A DNA stretch of 64,000 nt, from positions 694,074-758,073 of the forward strand of contig NZ_KB905472.1 in NCBI RefSeq assembly GCF_000382445.1. Reading direction: 5' to 3'. How positions within the stretch are numbered: position 1 is the first letter of the stretch; every line of letters begins with the position of its first letter. The stretch comes from Phocaeicola massiliensis B84634 = Timone 84634 = DSM 17679 = JCM 13223 (GTDB lineage Bacteria > Bacteroidota > Bacteroidia > Bacteroidales > Bacteroidaceae). Position numbers and translations under genes: made by a program. The notes beneath the pieces were generated by a model, which was not told where the DNA came from, ran no database searches, and saw nothing but the letters and a program-made list of their open reading frames with translations. This document shows, piece after piece, positions 53,846 through 62,705 of this stretch.

Positions 53846-55627
53846 ATGATTGATGAAAGAGCATACGAGTTACTTTGCTGCCAGCTGGGTCTGGCGAATG
53901 AGGAAAAAGCAGGGCTTCGCAAACAGAATAAAGAACTGATTGCGAGGCTTGAGTCTATTGAAAAATCCAACAAGGAGAACTCAAAAACTCTGATTGATAC
54001 AATCAATGACCTCAAAGAATCCCTCGAAAAGCAATCAACCACGGTTGAACATTACAGGAAAGAAATGGAACTTATGAGGAAGCAGCTTGAAGCAAAAGAC
54101 GAGGTGAACATGATGCTTGCAAACGAGATATCCAATCTCAGACTTCAGCTTGAAGACAGCAGGAAACACCGTTTCGGCCGTACATCTGAGCAAAGAAGGC
54201 TGCTGAACAACCGTAACATTGACAAGTCTGCAATGGAGAAGTCCGAATATGACGGTTCTGACAAGAAAGGTGATGATGATAATAAGGCCAATGGTAACGA
54301 AGCTGGTGGCAATACCTCTTCCGATAACGCAACAGCACAGAACAGCAAGCCTTCAAGAAGAAAGGAAACCGCACCACGTGCGGAAAAGACCAGGCTGAAG
54401 GTGGACAAGGTAGTGGTACATGAAATAGAAGACTATTACCAACTCCCGGATGGTGCAAGGCTTATGAACCGCAACGGAATGGCTGATGTGTGGGAATACA
54501 GGTTTATAGAACATGTGCGTGCCCATAACGTGGAACATGTGTACAAGGTGGCAAGGGTAAAGCTTGCAGACGGCACTTTCACTAACACGATGGAGCATCC
54601 CTTGAAAAACCTTGGAGGAATCTTCTCTCCTGAACTGCTTGCCCGTCTGCTTTGTCTGAAATATGACTTCAGCATGCCTGAGAACAGACAGATAAGACTG
54701 CTTGCAAGAGAAGGCATCCATATAAGCAATACCACGCTGAACAGCTATATCCACAACGGAATCTCCAGGCTTAGGGAGTTTATGGAAGATGTCTTCAAGA
54801 AGTTTGTACAACAGGCAAAATACCTTATGGTTGATGAGACTACCGAACTCGTTGGAGTTGAAACACCGGAAGGTAAGGCTTACAGGAGAAAGTACTTATG
54901 GGCTTTCTTTGCAAAGCATGTCAAGTTGGTTTATTATCATTACAATAACGGCAGCAGAGCATCTGATGTGGCAAAGACCTTCCTTGATCATTTTATGGGA
55001 TCTATATCTACAGACGGATATACGGTTTACAGAATGTATGACGGAGAAGGCTCAAAGGTGCTTCATATAGGATGCTGGACGCACTGCAGGAGGTTGTGGG
55101 TTGATGCTTTGCCATCAGACAGGACGGCGATGGACATAATAGATTCTATCGGTGATTTATTCAGGAATGAAGACCTGTTCCGCACAATGAAACTCAGCAG
55201 TGAGAAGATAAAGGAAAAAAGACTTAAACTTACGGGACCTGTTCTTGAACGTATACATCATAAGGTGGTCATGATGATGCAGGATGCGAAGATCATGGCT
55301 AACGAACTGATAAGAAAGGCTGCGAACTACACGATAAACCAGTGGAAATCCTTGAGAAATATCCTCAAGGACGGTTCAGCGGAAATATCCAACAATCTCT
55401 GTGAGCAAAGAATGAAACCTGTAAAGCTGCTGCTCAAGAACTGTATGAATATAGGAAGTGAGGCAGCCGCAGAAAACTCGGCATTCATCTTCTCCCTGAT
55501 AGAAAGCTGTAAGTTGAACGATATAGATCCTCAGGATTACCTGAAGCACTTGTTTGAATGTATTCTTCATGGTAAGGACTGCGACAAGAAGGCTCTTCTG
55601 CCATGTTTTTATAAATCGGAATGTTAA
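53846..55627 (+). CDS. tnpC: IS66 transposase TnpC
   Basis: 593 residues. An N-terminal coiled coil (about 15-115), a zinc-finger-like and DUF-type middle (VHEIEDYYQLPDGARL), then the DDE-type domain: MVDETTEL (first Asp), GSISTDGYTVYR (second Asp) and SNNLCEQRMKPVK (Glu). Full length, no frameshift. Confidence 0.93.
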   Translation: MIDERAYELLCCQLGLANEEKAGLRKQNKELIARLESIEKSNKENSKTLIDTINDLKESLEKQSTTVEHYRKEMELMRKQLEAKDEVNMMLANEISNLRLQLEDSRKHRFGRTSEQRRLLNNRNIDKSAMEKSEYDGSDKKGDDDNKANGNEAGGNTSSDNATAQNSKPSRRKETAPRAEKTRLKVDKVVVHEIEDYYQLPDGARLMNRNGMADVWEYRFIEHVRAHNVEHVYKVARVKLADGTFTNTMEHPLKNLGGIFSPELLARLLCLKYDFSMPENRQIRLLAREGIHISNTTLNSYIHNGISRLREFMEDVFKKFVQQAKYLMVDETTELVGVETPEGKAYRRKYLWAFFAKHVKLVYYHYNNGSRASDVAKTFLDHFMGSISTDGYTVYRMYDGEGSKVLHIGCWTHCRRLWVDALPSDRTAMDIIDSIGDLFRNEDLFRTMKLSSEKIKEKRLKLTGPVLERIHHKVVMMMQDAKIMANELIRKAANYTINQWKSLRNILKDGSAEISNNLCEQRMKPVKLLLKNCMNIGSEAAAENSAFIFSLIESCKLNDIDPQDYLKHLFECILHGKDCDKKALLPCFYKSEC

Positions 55628-55657
55628 AACTAAACTATTTTCTTACGGACATTTTTA

Positions 55658-55686
55658 TTTTATCGGCTGAAAAACAGCCGATAAAA
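55658..55686. terminator. Terminator inside the right end of IS66
   Basis: Perfect 12-bp stem TTTTATCGGCTG/CAGCCGATAAAA, loop AAAAA, 30 bp after tnpC. Confidence 0.85.
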
Positions 55687-55723
55687 TTGTCGTAGCGGAA
55701 AATAGAATGGTTACGTTTTTGTT

Positions 55724-56302
55724 GACAATTATTCCAAACTGGAAGACAAGGCTGGTGTCAAAGCCATGAAACAGTTCTGTGAGGAACTGGATGACTTGTG
55801 TAGCCAAAGTTTGAAAGTAGGGAGGCCGATAACCCCATTTAAGGTATATCATGCCAAACCAGACTGGAATCCAACTAAACCGCTGACTCCGGCAAGTGTA
55901 AGGGGAAACAAGAAGAATGTTAATTTTACAAACAATTTTGTGTACTTTACCTATTGCAAACATGGATCTGACAAAAGGGTACTTGGTTATATGAAATTGA
56001 AACATGGAAATAAAGAGACCCTTTCAATCCTGGAATATGCGGGGACGGAAATAGATCAGTTTCGTTACGCCGGTAAAGGAAGCAAAGAAGATTTAGGAGA
56101 AGCATCTACAGAGCAAAAGAGTTGTGATGTAAAGCAAACTCCCGGGCGAAAATCCGAATATTGCCTTGATGAAATTATGGTCTTATATGATATGGTACAG
56201 GCTAAAGAATGTACATACGCAGAAATTGAGGCATCCTACGGAATAAAGAAGAGTATGATAAAAAAAAGAATACAGCGTGCCCGTAAGAACACTTTGACAT
56301 AA
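55724..56302 (+). pseudogene. RecA-like/AAA ATPase gene, 3' half after IS66
   Basis: 192 codons in frame with the 5' half once the IS and one flanking repeat are removed. Begins DNYSKLEDKAGVKAMKQFC, i.e. just after the Walker B hydrophobics. An internal ATG (55766) could allow a truncated product without an ATPase site. The C-terminus has a helix-turn-helix (CTYAEIEASYGIKKSMIKKR). Confidence 0.85.
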
Positions 56303-56349
56303 ATAGGATAAGATACACTGGCAGAAATCGGTACATTCTGTTGGAATCA

Positions 56350-56450
56350 GGGGGGGACAAATACCTTGGAATAACTGATTAGGACAAATTGTAATTTATT
56401 GATTTGCAATATAATAAAAAATAATAGGTGTATATTCAATTTGTCCCCCT
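56350..56450. other. GC-rich palindrome and GGACAAAT motifs between convergent element genes
   Basis: GGGGGACAAAT (352-362) is the exact complement of ATTTGTCCCCC (439-449); a third GGACAAAT lies in between. It could be part of an origin or a binding site; no standard iteron array is seen. Confidence 0.3.
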
Positions 56451-56516
56451 CCCTCCCTACCTAATTAGAAATGTGCAAGCCACAGTCCATAGTAGCCAAT
56501 ACACATCAAAACAAAT

Positions 56517-56550
56517 AAGCAGTACCGCCCTAAAATAGTGTGTACTGCTT
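56517..56550. terminator. Terminator between convergent element genes
   Basis: Perfect 9-bp stem AAGCAGTAC/GTACTGCTT, 16-nt loop, T-rich to the right. Confidence 0.75.
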
Positions 56551-56558
56551 TCTCATTA

Positions 56559-58472
56559 TTATTCCAGAATCTCGATAAAGAATACCCGTTTACCTTCATC
56601 ATTCAATTTTTGCCTTTCACGAACAGAAAGGTATTGTGCCAGTTCTGTTGCTTTGGCTGTTTTACCTGAAAGTCCCAAGTTGTCGTATATCTTCTGTAAC
56701 TTGGCCTTTACTTCCTGTTTGGAATAAAGCATGCCGGAAACGAACTCCTGTCTGCAAGCATCCCTTATCGGAGCCTGTGCGCATAAATTATTATAGGCAC
56801 CCTCAACATCAACCTCACGAAAACCAAAACTTGACAAGGCATCATAACCAAGAGTTCCATACCACTCGTGAAATCTGAAATCAATGAACGGATTTTGTAA
56901 GAGTAGTGAATCATATTGCGGATATTGGTTTCTGAAATTCGCATATCCTGCAAGCCTGTCCTTGTCAGCTGCATTGTAGAACCACTGCTCAAACTGTTTC
57001 ACCTCATCCGGTTTCTTCCACATCCCAACCGCAGACTGAATGCTCGTCAACAATTGGCAGGAGTTATCATAATAGTAACTTCTCTGGTACCACCTGTTCC
57101 ACATTGCCGCCATTACCAGATGATTGTAACCTATCGTTGTTTGCCCGTTCTTCCGTATGAGGTCAACATAATCATCCACAAATTTTTTCTCCAATGCCTT
57201 GTCTCTATAGAGTTGCACCAATAAAGTCTTGGCTTCCTCCGGAGCATTGTTGAAAGTGTCAAGAATCTTATATGTATTCTGCTCCATCATCTTCTGCTTT
57301 TGTTCAAACTCTGCTTTCGTCACAGTGGTAGGGTAGGTCTTGTAATATATCGTAGCATCATGCCGGAACGGATTTGTATCAAGCCTCTGTCTGCCGAGTA
57401 TCTGAGGTATATCCAGCATGATGTCAAGGGTCTGCCACTCCTTCCCTGCATTGATGAAGATATAGGTACTTGCATTATCCGAGTAGAAATCCACACCTTC
57501 AAAAGATGACTTCGTGCAGAAAGTGAAAGGTTTGTTTTTGGGATTGTTCCTGTCCGTATCCAACCCGCCTATCGTGAATCCTTTAGGCAGCTTTGAGAAT
57601 TGGCTTTCAGAACACAAGATAGTCACCTCATCCGGCTTCAAACTGTTTTGCCTGATTATTCTTATGATTGACTTAACCTCATTGAGAAATATGCAGGCTT
57701 CACGGGAATAGACAATATTTCCATTCACTATTTTCCTTTCAAAATATCCGTCCCTTCTGTAACGTTGTATCAATTCCTCACATAGTTTTTCCGCAGTTTC
57801 ACCGTTCTTCATTTGCCTCTCCTTCAATGTCGGCTCCACAATCACATCAGGATCCCATTCCAATTTATAGTAAGGAATGTTGGCGAATTGAGGTATATAG
57901 TTCAGATAGATGTCAGGGATAGGGGTAGCGGATAAGTAACAGATGCGTTTCACTTCATTGTCAAGGGATGCGAGAAAATTCATATCCGTACTACCCTTGA
58001 ATGTCGCATCACCCATAAGACATTGGAACTCATCAACCACAAAGAGGCATGAATCCAACATGTTATTTCTTTTAAGGACATCGAGAACCTTGTCCGATGA
58101 ATCCAGTGTAACCAGTGTCTTGGCAGGTTTTGACAAGGGAGCAAATGGTGTGTTCCCATGATGATAATTCAAGTACGAATCAAGATCCTGCATCTTTTGA
58201 ATTATTGCTTGCCCTCTGTTATTGCACAATGGGACATGAAAGTGAAAACTATCGGGGTATTGTCTGTGCTTCTCTTTCAACACCTGAAGTCGTGGCGAAA
58301 TTACCACTACCGGAAAGTCTGAGTTGAGAAACAGGGATGTACCACCACAACCGGTTACAGTCTTGTTGAGGATAAACTTTCTATCCAATGGCAAAATTCC
58401 ATTTAAAAGATTGGCATAATCACTCATATACCTACAACCTTTAGGCATGTCAATTGTAATAATATTGTTCAT
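56559..58472 (-). CDS. SF2-like helicase / origin-binding-type ATPase with atypical P-loop
   Basis: 637 residues from the ATG at 58472; another ATG 24 bp upstream (58496) is possible. Helicase-like motifs in order: P-loop region NKTVTGCGGTSL (36-47), DEFQ (147-150), SATP (181-184), SFEGVDF (motif V) and QILGRQRL (motif VI). The P-loop lacks the usual Lys: TGCGGTS replaces GxGKT/S. Helicases or origin-binding proteins with this kind of loop occur in crAss-like phages and related Bacteroides elements, as I recall. A role in element replication is likely; activity without the Lys is uncertain. Confidence 0.75.
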   Translation of the reverse strand: MNNIITIDMPKGCRYMSDYANLLNGILPLDRKFILNKTVTGCGGTSLFLNSDFPVVVISPRLQVLKEKHRQYPDSFHFHVPLCNNRGQAIIQKMQDLDSYLNYHHGNTPFAPLSKPAKTLVTLDSSDKVLDVLKRNNMLDSCLFVVDEFQCLMGDATFKGSTDMNFLASLDNEVKRICYLSATPIPDIYLNYIPQFANIPYYKLEWDPDVIVEPTLKERQMKNGETAEKLCEELIQRYRRDGYFERKIVNGNIVYSREACIFLNEVKSIIRIIRQNSLKPDEVTILCSESQFSKLPKGFTIGGLDTDRNNPKNKPFTFCTKSSFEGVDFYSDNASTYIFINAGKEWQTLDIMLDIPQILGRQRLDTNPFRHDATIYYKTYPTTVTKAEFEQKQKMMEQNTYKILDTFNNAPEEAKTLLVQLYRDKALEKKFVDDYVDLIRKNGQTTIGYNHLVMAAMWNRWYQRSYYYDNSCQLLTSIQSAVGMWKKPDEVKQFEQWFYNAADKDRLAGYANFRNQYPQYDSLLLQNPFIDFRFHEWYGTLGYDALSSFGFREVDVEGAYNNLCAQAPIRDACRQEFVSGMLYSKQEVKAKLQKIYDNLGLSGKTAKATELAQYLSVRERQKLNDEGKRVFFIEILE

Positions 58473-58496
58473 AATTCTTTTAATTATTTGTTTCAT

Positions 58497-58864
58497 CTAT
58501 AAAGGTTTGAAACTTTTCTTATCTCCATTTTACACGTTTGCGAGTCAACGGGAACGCAACAATATTTTTTCCTTATGCAATCTATTCTTTTAAGTAATAT
58601 TCCCAATTCTGGTAAAAAAAGTTGCATAAAATATATTTCATTCTTGTTCTTCGTTAGTTGTAGGCTCACGCCGCTTGAGTGGGTATTATAATAAAACATG
58701 CAGTATATGTATAATTAACTTGCCTTCGGTTAACTCACAAGGTGTTGTTTTGCAATGCTTTTTACCTACATCTTTAGCATATAGATTCTTTATTGGCTTT
58801 GACGAAATTTTAAAGGAGAGCTTATACAGCATCTCCTTTATCTTTCCAGTCAGTCAAGACATTC
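58497..58864. other. Intergenic region with one hairpin
   Basis: No gene seen. TAAAGGAGA/TCTCCTTTA (58811-58819, 58832-58840), a 9-bp stem, ends the radical SAM gene above it. No exact -7 promoter element for the helicase is found. Confidence 0.5.
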
Positions 58865-59536
58865 TCAAATCCAGCATTTGGCATTGGATTTGACTACCAC
58901 TTTGGTAAATTTCTGAAGTTCGGTTATCAATCCCTGTACTTCATTTTTTGTCGGTTCGGGAAGAGTGATATCCTGTCGTGAGTTTTTGCCGATATTGACC
59001 TGTACAGGAGAACACATTTTGATAAGTTCAACCATTTTGGGCAAGTCGAATTTTATCAGAGGTTCACAGGTCACATAGGTTCTCATTCCAAGGCTCGCCA
59101 GTTTTTGCATGGCTTTGGCACGTTTCCGGGTATTTGGAGCATTCCTTACGATGTCCGGATAAAAGACATTGGTTTCTATGGTCGTACACAAAACCGATTT
59201 TTGCATTACAGGATGACTAATGAATTCCAAAAAACGTGAAGGGTCTTTGGATTGGAAAAGATAGTTGTTATTAAACAGGTTACAATAATCCAAAAAACAG
59301 GTAATCCAGTCCGAAGGTATGTCGAAAGCCCATGCGTCTGTTCCGCTGCCTACGAAAATGAAATTACCATTACCCAGGTTCACTTTCAGTTCCTTGGGGT
59401 CAATCCGTACCGGAAACAGACCATCGAATTTTTTCATGTAACAATAGGGGCAGTCATGAAAACATATCCCTTTTATTGCATTCCACGTGTGGGTAACAAA
59501 AGGATACATGTTACCCCAGCTTTTTGTCAGTGCCAT
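58865..59536 (-). CDS. Small radical SAM protein of the phage Gp37/Gp68 (DUF5131) type
   Basis: 223 residues. Radical SAM motif CFHDCPYC (Cys25, 29, 32) within THTWNAIKGICFHDCPYC, then FVGSGTDAW, SKDPSRFLEF, TTIETNVFYPDI and TCEPLIKFD, the sequence pattern of the Gp37/Gp68 family. Usually found in phages and mobile elements; function unknown. Confidence 0.8.
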   Translation of the reverse strand: MALTKSWGNMYPFVTHTWNAIKGICFHDCPYCYMKKFDGLFPVRIDPKELKVNLGNGNFIFVGSGTDAWAFDIPSDWITCFLDYCNLFNNNYLFQSKDPSRFLEFISHPVMQKSVLCTTIETNVFYPDIVRNAPNTRKRAKAMQKLASLGMRTYVTCEPLIKFDLPKMVELIKMCSPVQVNIGKNSRQDITLPEPTKNEVQGLITELQKFTKVVVKSNAKCWI

Positions 59537-59562
59537 AATTGTTTTTTTAAGGGTTAATTAAA

Positions 59563-60459
59563 TCAGTGTATTGTAAATATCAATGTTCCAAAGTTCTTCT
59601 CTTCGGTCTTATAGGCATTGCCTACATGGCTTCTGATTTCCTTTTCATCCATTGTGTCATCTTCCCAGCCATCAATGAAATACTCTGTAGCCAATCCTTC
59701 GTCAACACCCCATTTGCACATCCAGCAAGCTAACATAAAGATGCTGTTTCCCCTATTGCCTTTTTTCCAATACTCCGGATAGTTCTTCTTCCAGTGGGAG
59801 TTCATAATGCTGATGATGCTTTTGTCCGACACTGTTCTTGTTCCGGATGATTGTGGTATCTGCATCTGTGGCTTTATGGTGGGAACATAATGGAATGGTT
59901 CAGGAGAAGGGTTAACCCAAATATAAGGATCGTAACTCAGGTAATTTCTGCGTGCAAGGTCTTTACAACTTGCATCATTTCTGTTAGCCACATAGAACTT
60001 GTTTAGTAACTGATCGTATAAATCTCCATGTTTGGTCGGATCTGTATTGTCATGCAAAACCAAAGCTTTCAGTCCATTTCCACTGGGTGTAATGAAAACA
60101 CTTAGAACGCATGGTGTTATTTTCAGTCTGTTTTCCAAGCTATACATATCGTATGGCGTTGCTATATGGTCAAAATCCAATGCTGTCACATGCGAGTATT
60201 CAATCAGCCCTGCACTGTTAAGTTCCCTGAATGTACCGTTATAGGCAACAGCGGGCAGGAGTCTGGCTTTCCATTTCTGCCTATCCCTCGGAGCTACACT
60301 TCTGATATGCTCTATTGCTTGCTTCAATGTATAGCTATTAAACTCATTGTCATGTAATTGCATGTTTCCTGTACGAATCATCTCTATAATATCTCCTAGT
60401 TTTAGATAAGCCAAATTGTACTTTGTCCAATTAATCTTTTCTGTTAATGTTATTTTCAT
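59563..60459 (-). CDS. BT4734/BF3469-type primase (VirE-N/Prim-Pol-like)
   Basis: 298 residues. The Prim-Pol core signals are TALDFDHI (catalytic Asp pair), VFITPSGNGLKALV (nucleotide binding), then a helical PriCT-like tail (GNRGNSIFMLACWMCKWGV). It probably makes primers for element replication along with the helicase. It is shorter than the fused primase-helicases of the same family. Confidence 0.82.
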   Translation of the reverse strand: MKITLTEKINWTKYNLAYLKLGDIIEMIRTGNMQLHDNEFNSYTLKQAIEHIRSVAPRDRQKWKARLLPAVAYNGTFRELNSAGLIEYSHVTALDFDHIATPYDMYSLENRLKITPCVLSVFITPSGNGLKALVLHDNTDPTKHGDLYDQLLNKFYVANRNDASCKDLARRNYLSYDPYIWVNPSPEPFHYVPTIKPQMQIPQSSGTRTVSDKSIISIMNSHWKKNYPEYWKKGNRGNSIFMLACWMCKWGVDEGLATEYFIDGWEDDTMDEKEIRSHVGNAYKTEEKNFGTLIFTIH

Positions 60460-60544
60460 TATTCAATTTTTAAAATTAATAAATTGGTTATTTTCACAAT
60501 GGTAAGGATTTTAGGGTCTTCTAAAACGTCATTTTTGAGGATAA

Positions 60545-60582
60545 AAAAGAGCCGCCATGCAATGATGCACGACGACTCTTTT
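60545..60582 (-). terminator. Hairpin between the upstream element genes and the primase gene
   Basis: 17-bp stem (545-561 with 566-582) that is perfect only as minus-strand RNA (three G-U pairs), loop of 4 nt, so it acts on the gene ending at 60599. Confidence 0.7.
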
Positions 60583-60598
60583 AAAATATCTTCTATTG

Positions 60599-61057
60599 TC
60601 ACTTCAACCTCAGTATCAAGGAATGGTTTCCGATTTCCAGTTTCGACCATTTCACCTTATCCGCTCCAAGTTTTAATGCACTTGCCTTATAACACTTCTT
60701 GAATACGGACTGCTCGAAATGATAAGGATAGTCCAAAGGAGGTTCATACCACATTACCGGCAATCGGAATTTGTTTGAGTCGATGCCGCAAACCATATAC
60801 GCATCTGCATCCAAAATCTCAGTATCATATTTAGCCATTCCATAATCTACATTTCTCCTGAATATGAGGTTTATTCGATTTTCAGTAATTCCAATATTGA
60901 ATATCACTTTATCTCTTCCAATCCAAGCATCAATGTCAGATTGCACGGATGTTTCAATCTCTTTTTCCGTTAAAATAGCGGTGTCGTAAACTTTACCTAC
61001 GACAAAAATCTTCTTTGCCAAAGGGGATTTGGCAACTTTATTATTTTTCTGTTTCAT
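60599..61057 (-). CDS. Unknown protein A, distantly similar to 61791-62225
   Basis: 152 residues, basic N-terminus. Middle section RINLIFRRNVDYGMAKYD, then LDADAYMVCGIDSNKFRLPVMW. The same order of blocks (I-x-L/M-x-F-x-R-x-x-D-Y, D-x-D, G-I/V, F-x-L) occurs in protein B on the other side of the methylase gene, so the two are probably paralogues. No known family. Confidence 0.65.
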   Translation of the reverse strand: MKQKNNKVAKSPLAKKIFVVGKVYDTAILTEKEIETSVQSDIDAWIGRDKVIFNIGITENRINLIFRRNVDYGMAKYDTEILDADAYMVCGIDSNKFRLPVMWYEPPLDYPYHFEQSVFKKCYKASALKLGADKVKWSKLEIGNHSLILRLK

Positions 61058-61065
61058 ACTATTTA

Positions 61066-61779
61066 TTAATTAATTGTATATAATTTTTCCATTCTTCTCC
61101 CTCTTTTCTCTGAATACCTATCTAAAGAATTTGCTACTTCCATAGCCCAAATACACGTGAAATCGGATGGCATGGAATACTCGGAAATAAAGATCCGGTG
61201 CCCTTCCGACTTTTTAAGAAAACACCATTCATAAAACTTCGGGTAATCAAATGCTAAACCGTAACCTTCCGTCCCTCGATAGGGAGGATCACAGTAGATT
61301 ATAGAATTGTCTGGAATTTCAAGATTTTCATAGGAACAACATATCAACTCACATCCTTTCATGGAATCAATTTGCTTGTAAATGTTGGCTATGCTAGCTT
61401 GAACATAATCCTTGCCATCCGATGCGCTCACTCCAGAATAAGAATGATAAAAGATTCCATTGTAAGAAGCCATAAAACCAGTCCAGCCAAGTTCTCCCAT
61501 AGAATAAGTCGTGCTGTCATTGGTCTTATAAGCCGTTTTTGCCTTTTCATAATCTTCTTTACTTATTGTTTCCGGGTATTTTTCTCCATGCAATAAATCT
61601 TTCCACATGGCTATCAGATAAGGATTGATGTCGGCAGCTATTCTTAAACCATCTACTTGACAGATACTATTACAGCCACCACAGAAAGGTTCTACATAGT
61701 ATTGTTTTTCTTCTCTGTTTTTCAATATGATAGGCGCAATATATTTCCAGATGCGCCTTTTACTTCCCATATATTTCAT
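61066..61779 (-). CDS. D12-class N6-adenine DNA methyltransferase
   Basis: 237 residues from the ATG at 61779 (MKYMGSKRR); a longer start overlaps protein B. Motif I YVEPFCGGCNS, target region, and catalytic motif IV DPPYRGTEGYG. It methylates adenine, probably GATC-like or another short site; the specificity cannot be read. It may protect the element from restriction. No restriction enzyme is nearby. Confidence 0.9.
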   Translation of the reverse strand: MKYMGSKRRIWKYIAPIILKNREEKQYYVEPFCGGCNSICQVDGLRIAADINPYLIAMWKDLLHGEKYPETISKEDYEKAKTAYKTNDSTTYSMGELGWTGFMASYNGIFYHSYSGVSASDGKDYVQASIANIYKQIDSMKGCELICCSYENLEIPDNSIIYCDPPYRGTEGYGLAFDYPKFYEWCFLKKSEGHRIFISEYSMPSDFTCIWAMEVANSLDRYSEKRGRRMEKLYTIN

Positions 61780-61790
61780 AGGAGTATGAG

Positions 61791-62225
61791 CTAAAATATT
61801 ATCTGCATTAAGATGCGATCCGAATAGCATCTTAAGCCGATGTGTTCCACTGTCTGCCCTATCTCTTCAAACAGTTGGAATTTATAGAACCTGATAAAGC
61901 TTGTAATATCCGTGTAAAAATTCTTCCCGGCAAATTTTAGCGGATGTATCATTGGGTATCCACCAACAGTCTGAAGTTGGAAGGCTCCTATTCCCACTCC
62001 GGTTATCAAGGCCATATCCGAATCGTAGATAATCGGTTTGTCGGGGTTATAGTCGAAATCCCTGACAAAGAACATTCTGATTTCTTTCTCGCTGACTTCC
62101 TTGATTCTGAATTGTGCCATTCCAGAGGTGTTCTCATCTAATGTTGCCTGTACTCGTGATTCCATTTCTTTAATGCTCATATTTGTATTGAGCACTTCTC
62201 CGTTTGCTATAAAATAGTTTTTCAT
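61791..62225 (-). CDS. Unknown protein B, distantly similar to 60599-61057
   Basis: 144 residues. EIRMFFVRDFDYNPDKP, then DSDMALITGVGIGAFQLQTVGG, then a tail with RCYSDRILMQI. The block order matches protein A. It overlaps the next upstream gene by ATGA and sits 11 bp before the methylase gene, so all are one operon. Confidence 0.65.
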   Translation of the reverse strand: MKNYFIANGEVLNTNMSIKEMESRVQATLDENTSGMAQFRIKEVSEKEIRMFFVRDFDYNPDKPIIYDSDMALITGVGIGAFQLQTVGGYPMIHPLKFAGKNFYTDITSFIRFYKFQLFEEIGQTVEHIGLRCYSDRILMQIIF

Positions 62226-62575
62226 AATGATTTAGATTTAGTTTTTTGTGATGTGATTGTTAGTGTAATTCCTAGTTCTCTTTTCAGATATGAGATTAGA
62301 CCAGAATAAGCATCTACTCTTTTTCGCTCTCTCTGCATAAGTGATAGTGCTTCTTGCAAAGTTAGATCAATGCAGAATCCAGTTTTAAAAGCATCCCCAT
62401 ATTTGCTCTGGAGTAATGCTACGTCTTTTCTGTATTTCTCAGGGATAGATTTGGGGGATGTCTTATTGCTGCCTTTTTTCACGATGACACTCGGCGCAGC
62501 ATTATTTTCCAAGCGATTAGAAACCGAAGGTCTTCGTTCGGCACCTAATATTCTGTTTATAAAATCGGTGAACAT
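62222..62575 (-). CDS. Small basic protein of unknown function
   Basis: 117 residues, strongly basic (SVIVKKGSNKTSPKSIPEKYRKD, MQRERKRVDAYSG). Possibly DNA-binding, similar in size to small mobilisation-type proteins of Bacteroides. First gene of the methylase operon. No family is recognised. Confidence 0.6.
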   Translation of the reverse strand: MFTDFINRILGAERRPSVSNRLENNAAPSVIVKKGSNKTSPKSIPEKYRKDVALLQSKYGDAFKTGFCIDLTLQEALSLMQRERKRVDAYSGLISYLKRELGITLTITSQKTKSKSL

Positions 62576-62640
62576 AATGATTACGCTATTTATGTTTCAG
62601 ATATTAGGAAATGAGGCGGCAAGAATCGCGTTTTTAAGGT

Positions 62641-62686
62641 TAGGACAAAAAATAACGCACTAAGATTTGTTGTGTCCTAGTGCGTT
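62641..62686 (-). terminator. Terminator with an alternative pairing
   Basis: 9-bp stem AACGCACTA/TAGTGCGTT (654-662, 678-686). A second stem TAGGACA/TGTCCTA (641-647, 673-679) uses overlapping bases, so the two exclude each other. Confidence 0.55.
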
Positions 62687-62705
62687 TGATACTTTCGGGT
62701 TATTT

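Larger units (their letters stand above)
52964..55714 (+). mobile_element. IS66-family insertion sequence (2,751 bp)
   Basis: Terminal inverted repeats GTAAGCATTCTATTTTCCGC (left) and GTAACCATTCTATTTTCCGC (right, reversed), one mismatch in 20. Flanked by the 9-bp direct repeat GTTTTTGTT (52955-52963 and 55715-55723); IS66 elements make 8-bp duplications, and the 1-nt difference is ambiguous because the adjoining bases are shared. It carries tnpA, tnpB and tnpC, all intact, so it may still be active. Confidence 0.93.

Noticed and set aside
56350..56450. Iteron-type replication origin
   Set aside because: Only two direct and one inverted copy of GGACAAAT, without regular spacing. Kept as a low-confidence note only.
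58493..58699. 68-codon minus-strand frame touching the helicase start by ATGA
   Set aside because: No family resemblance, no promoter; its sequence looks like untranslated leader. Left open as a leader peptide only.
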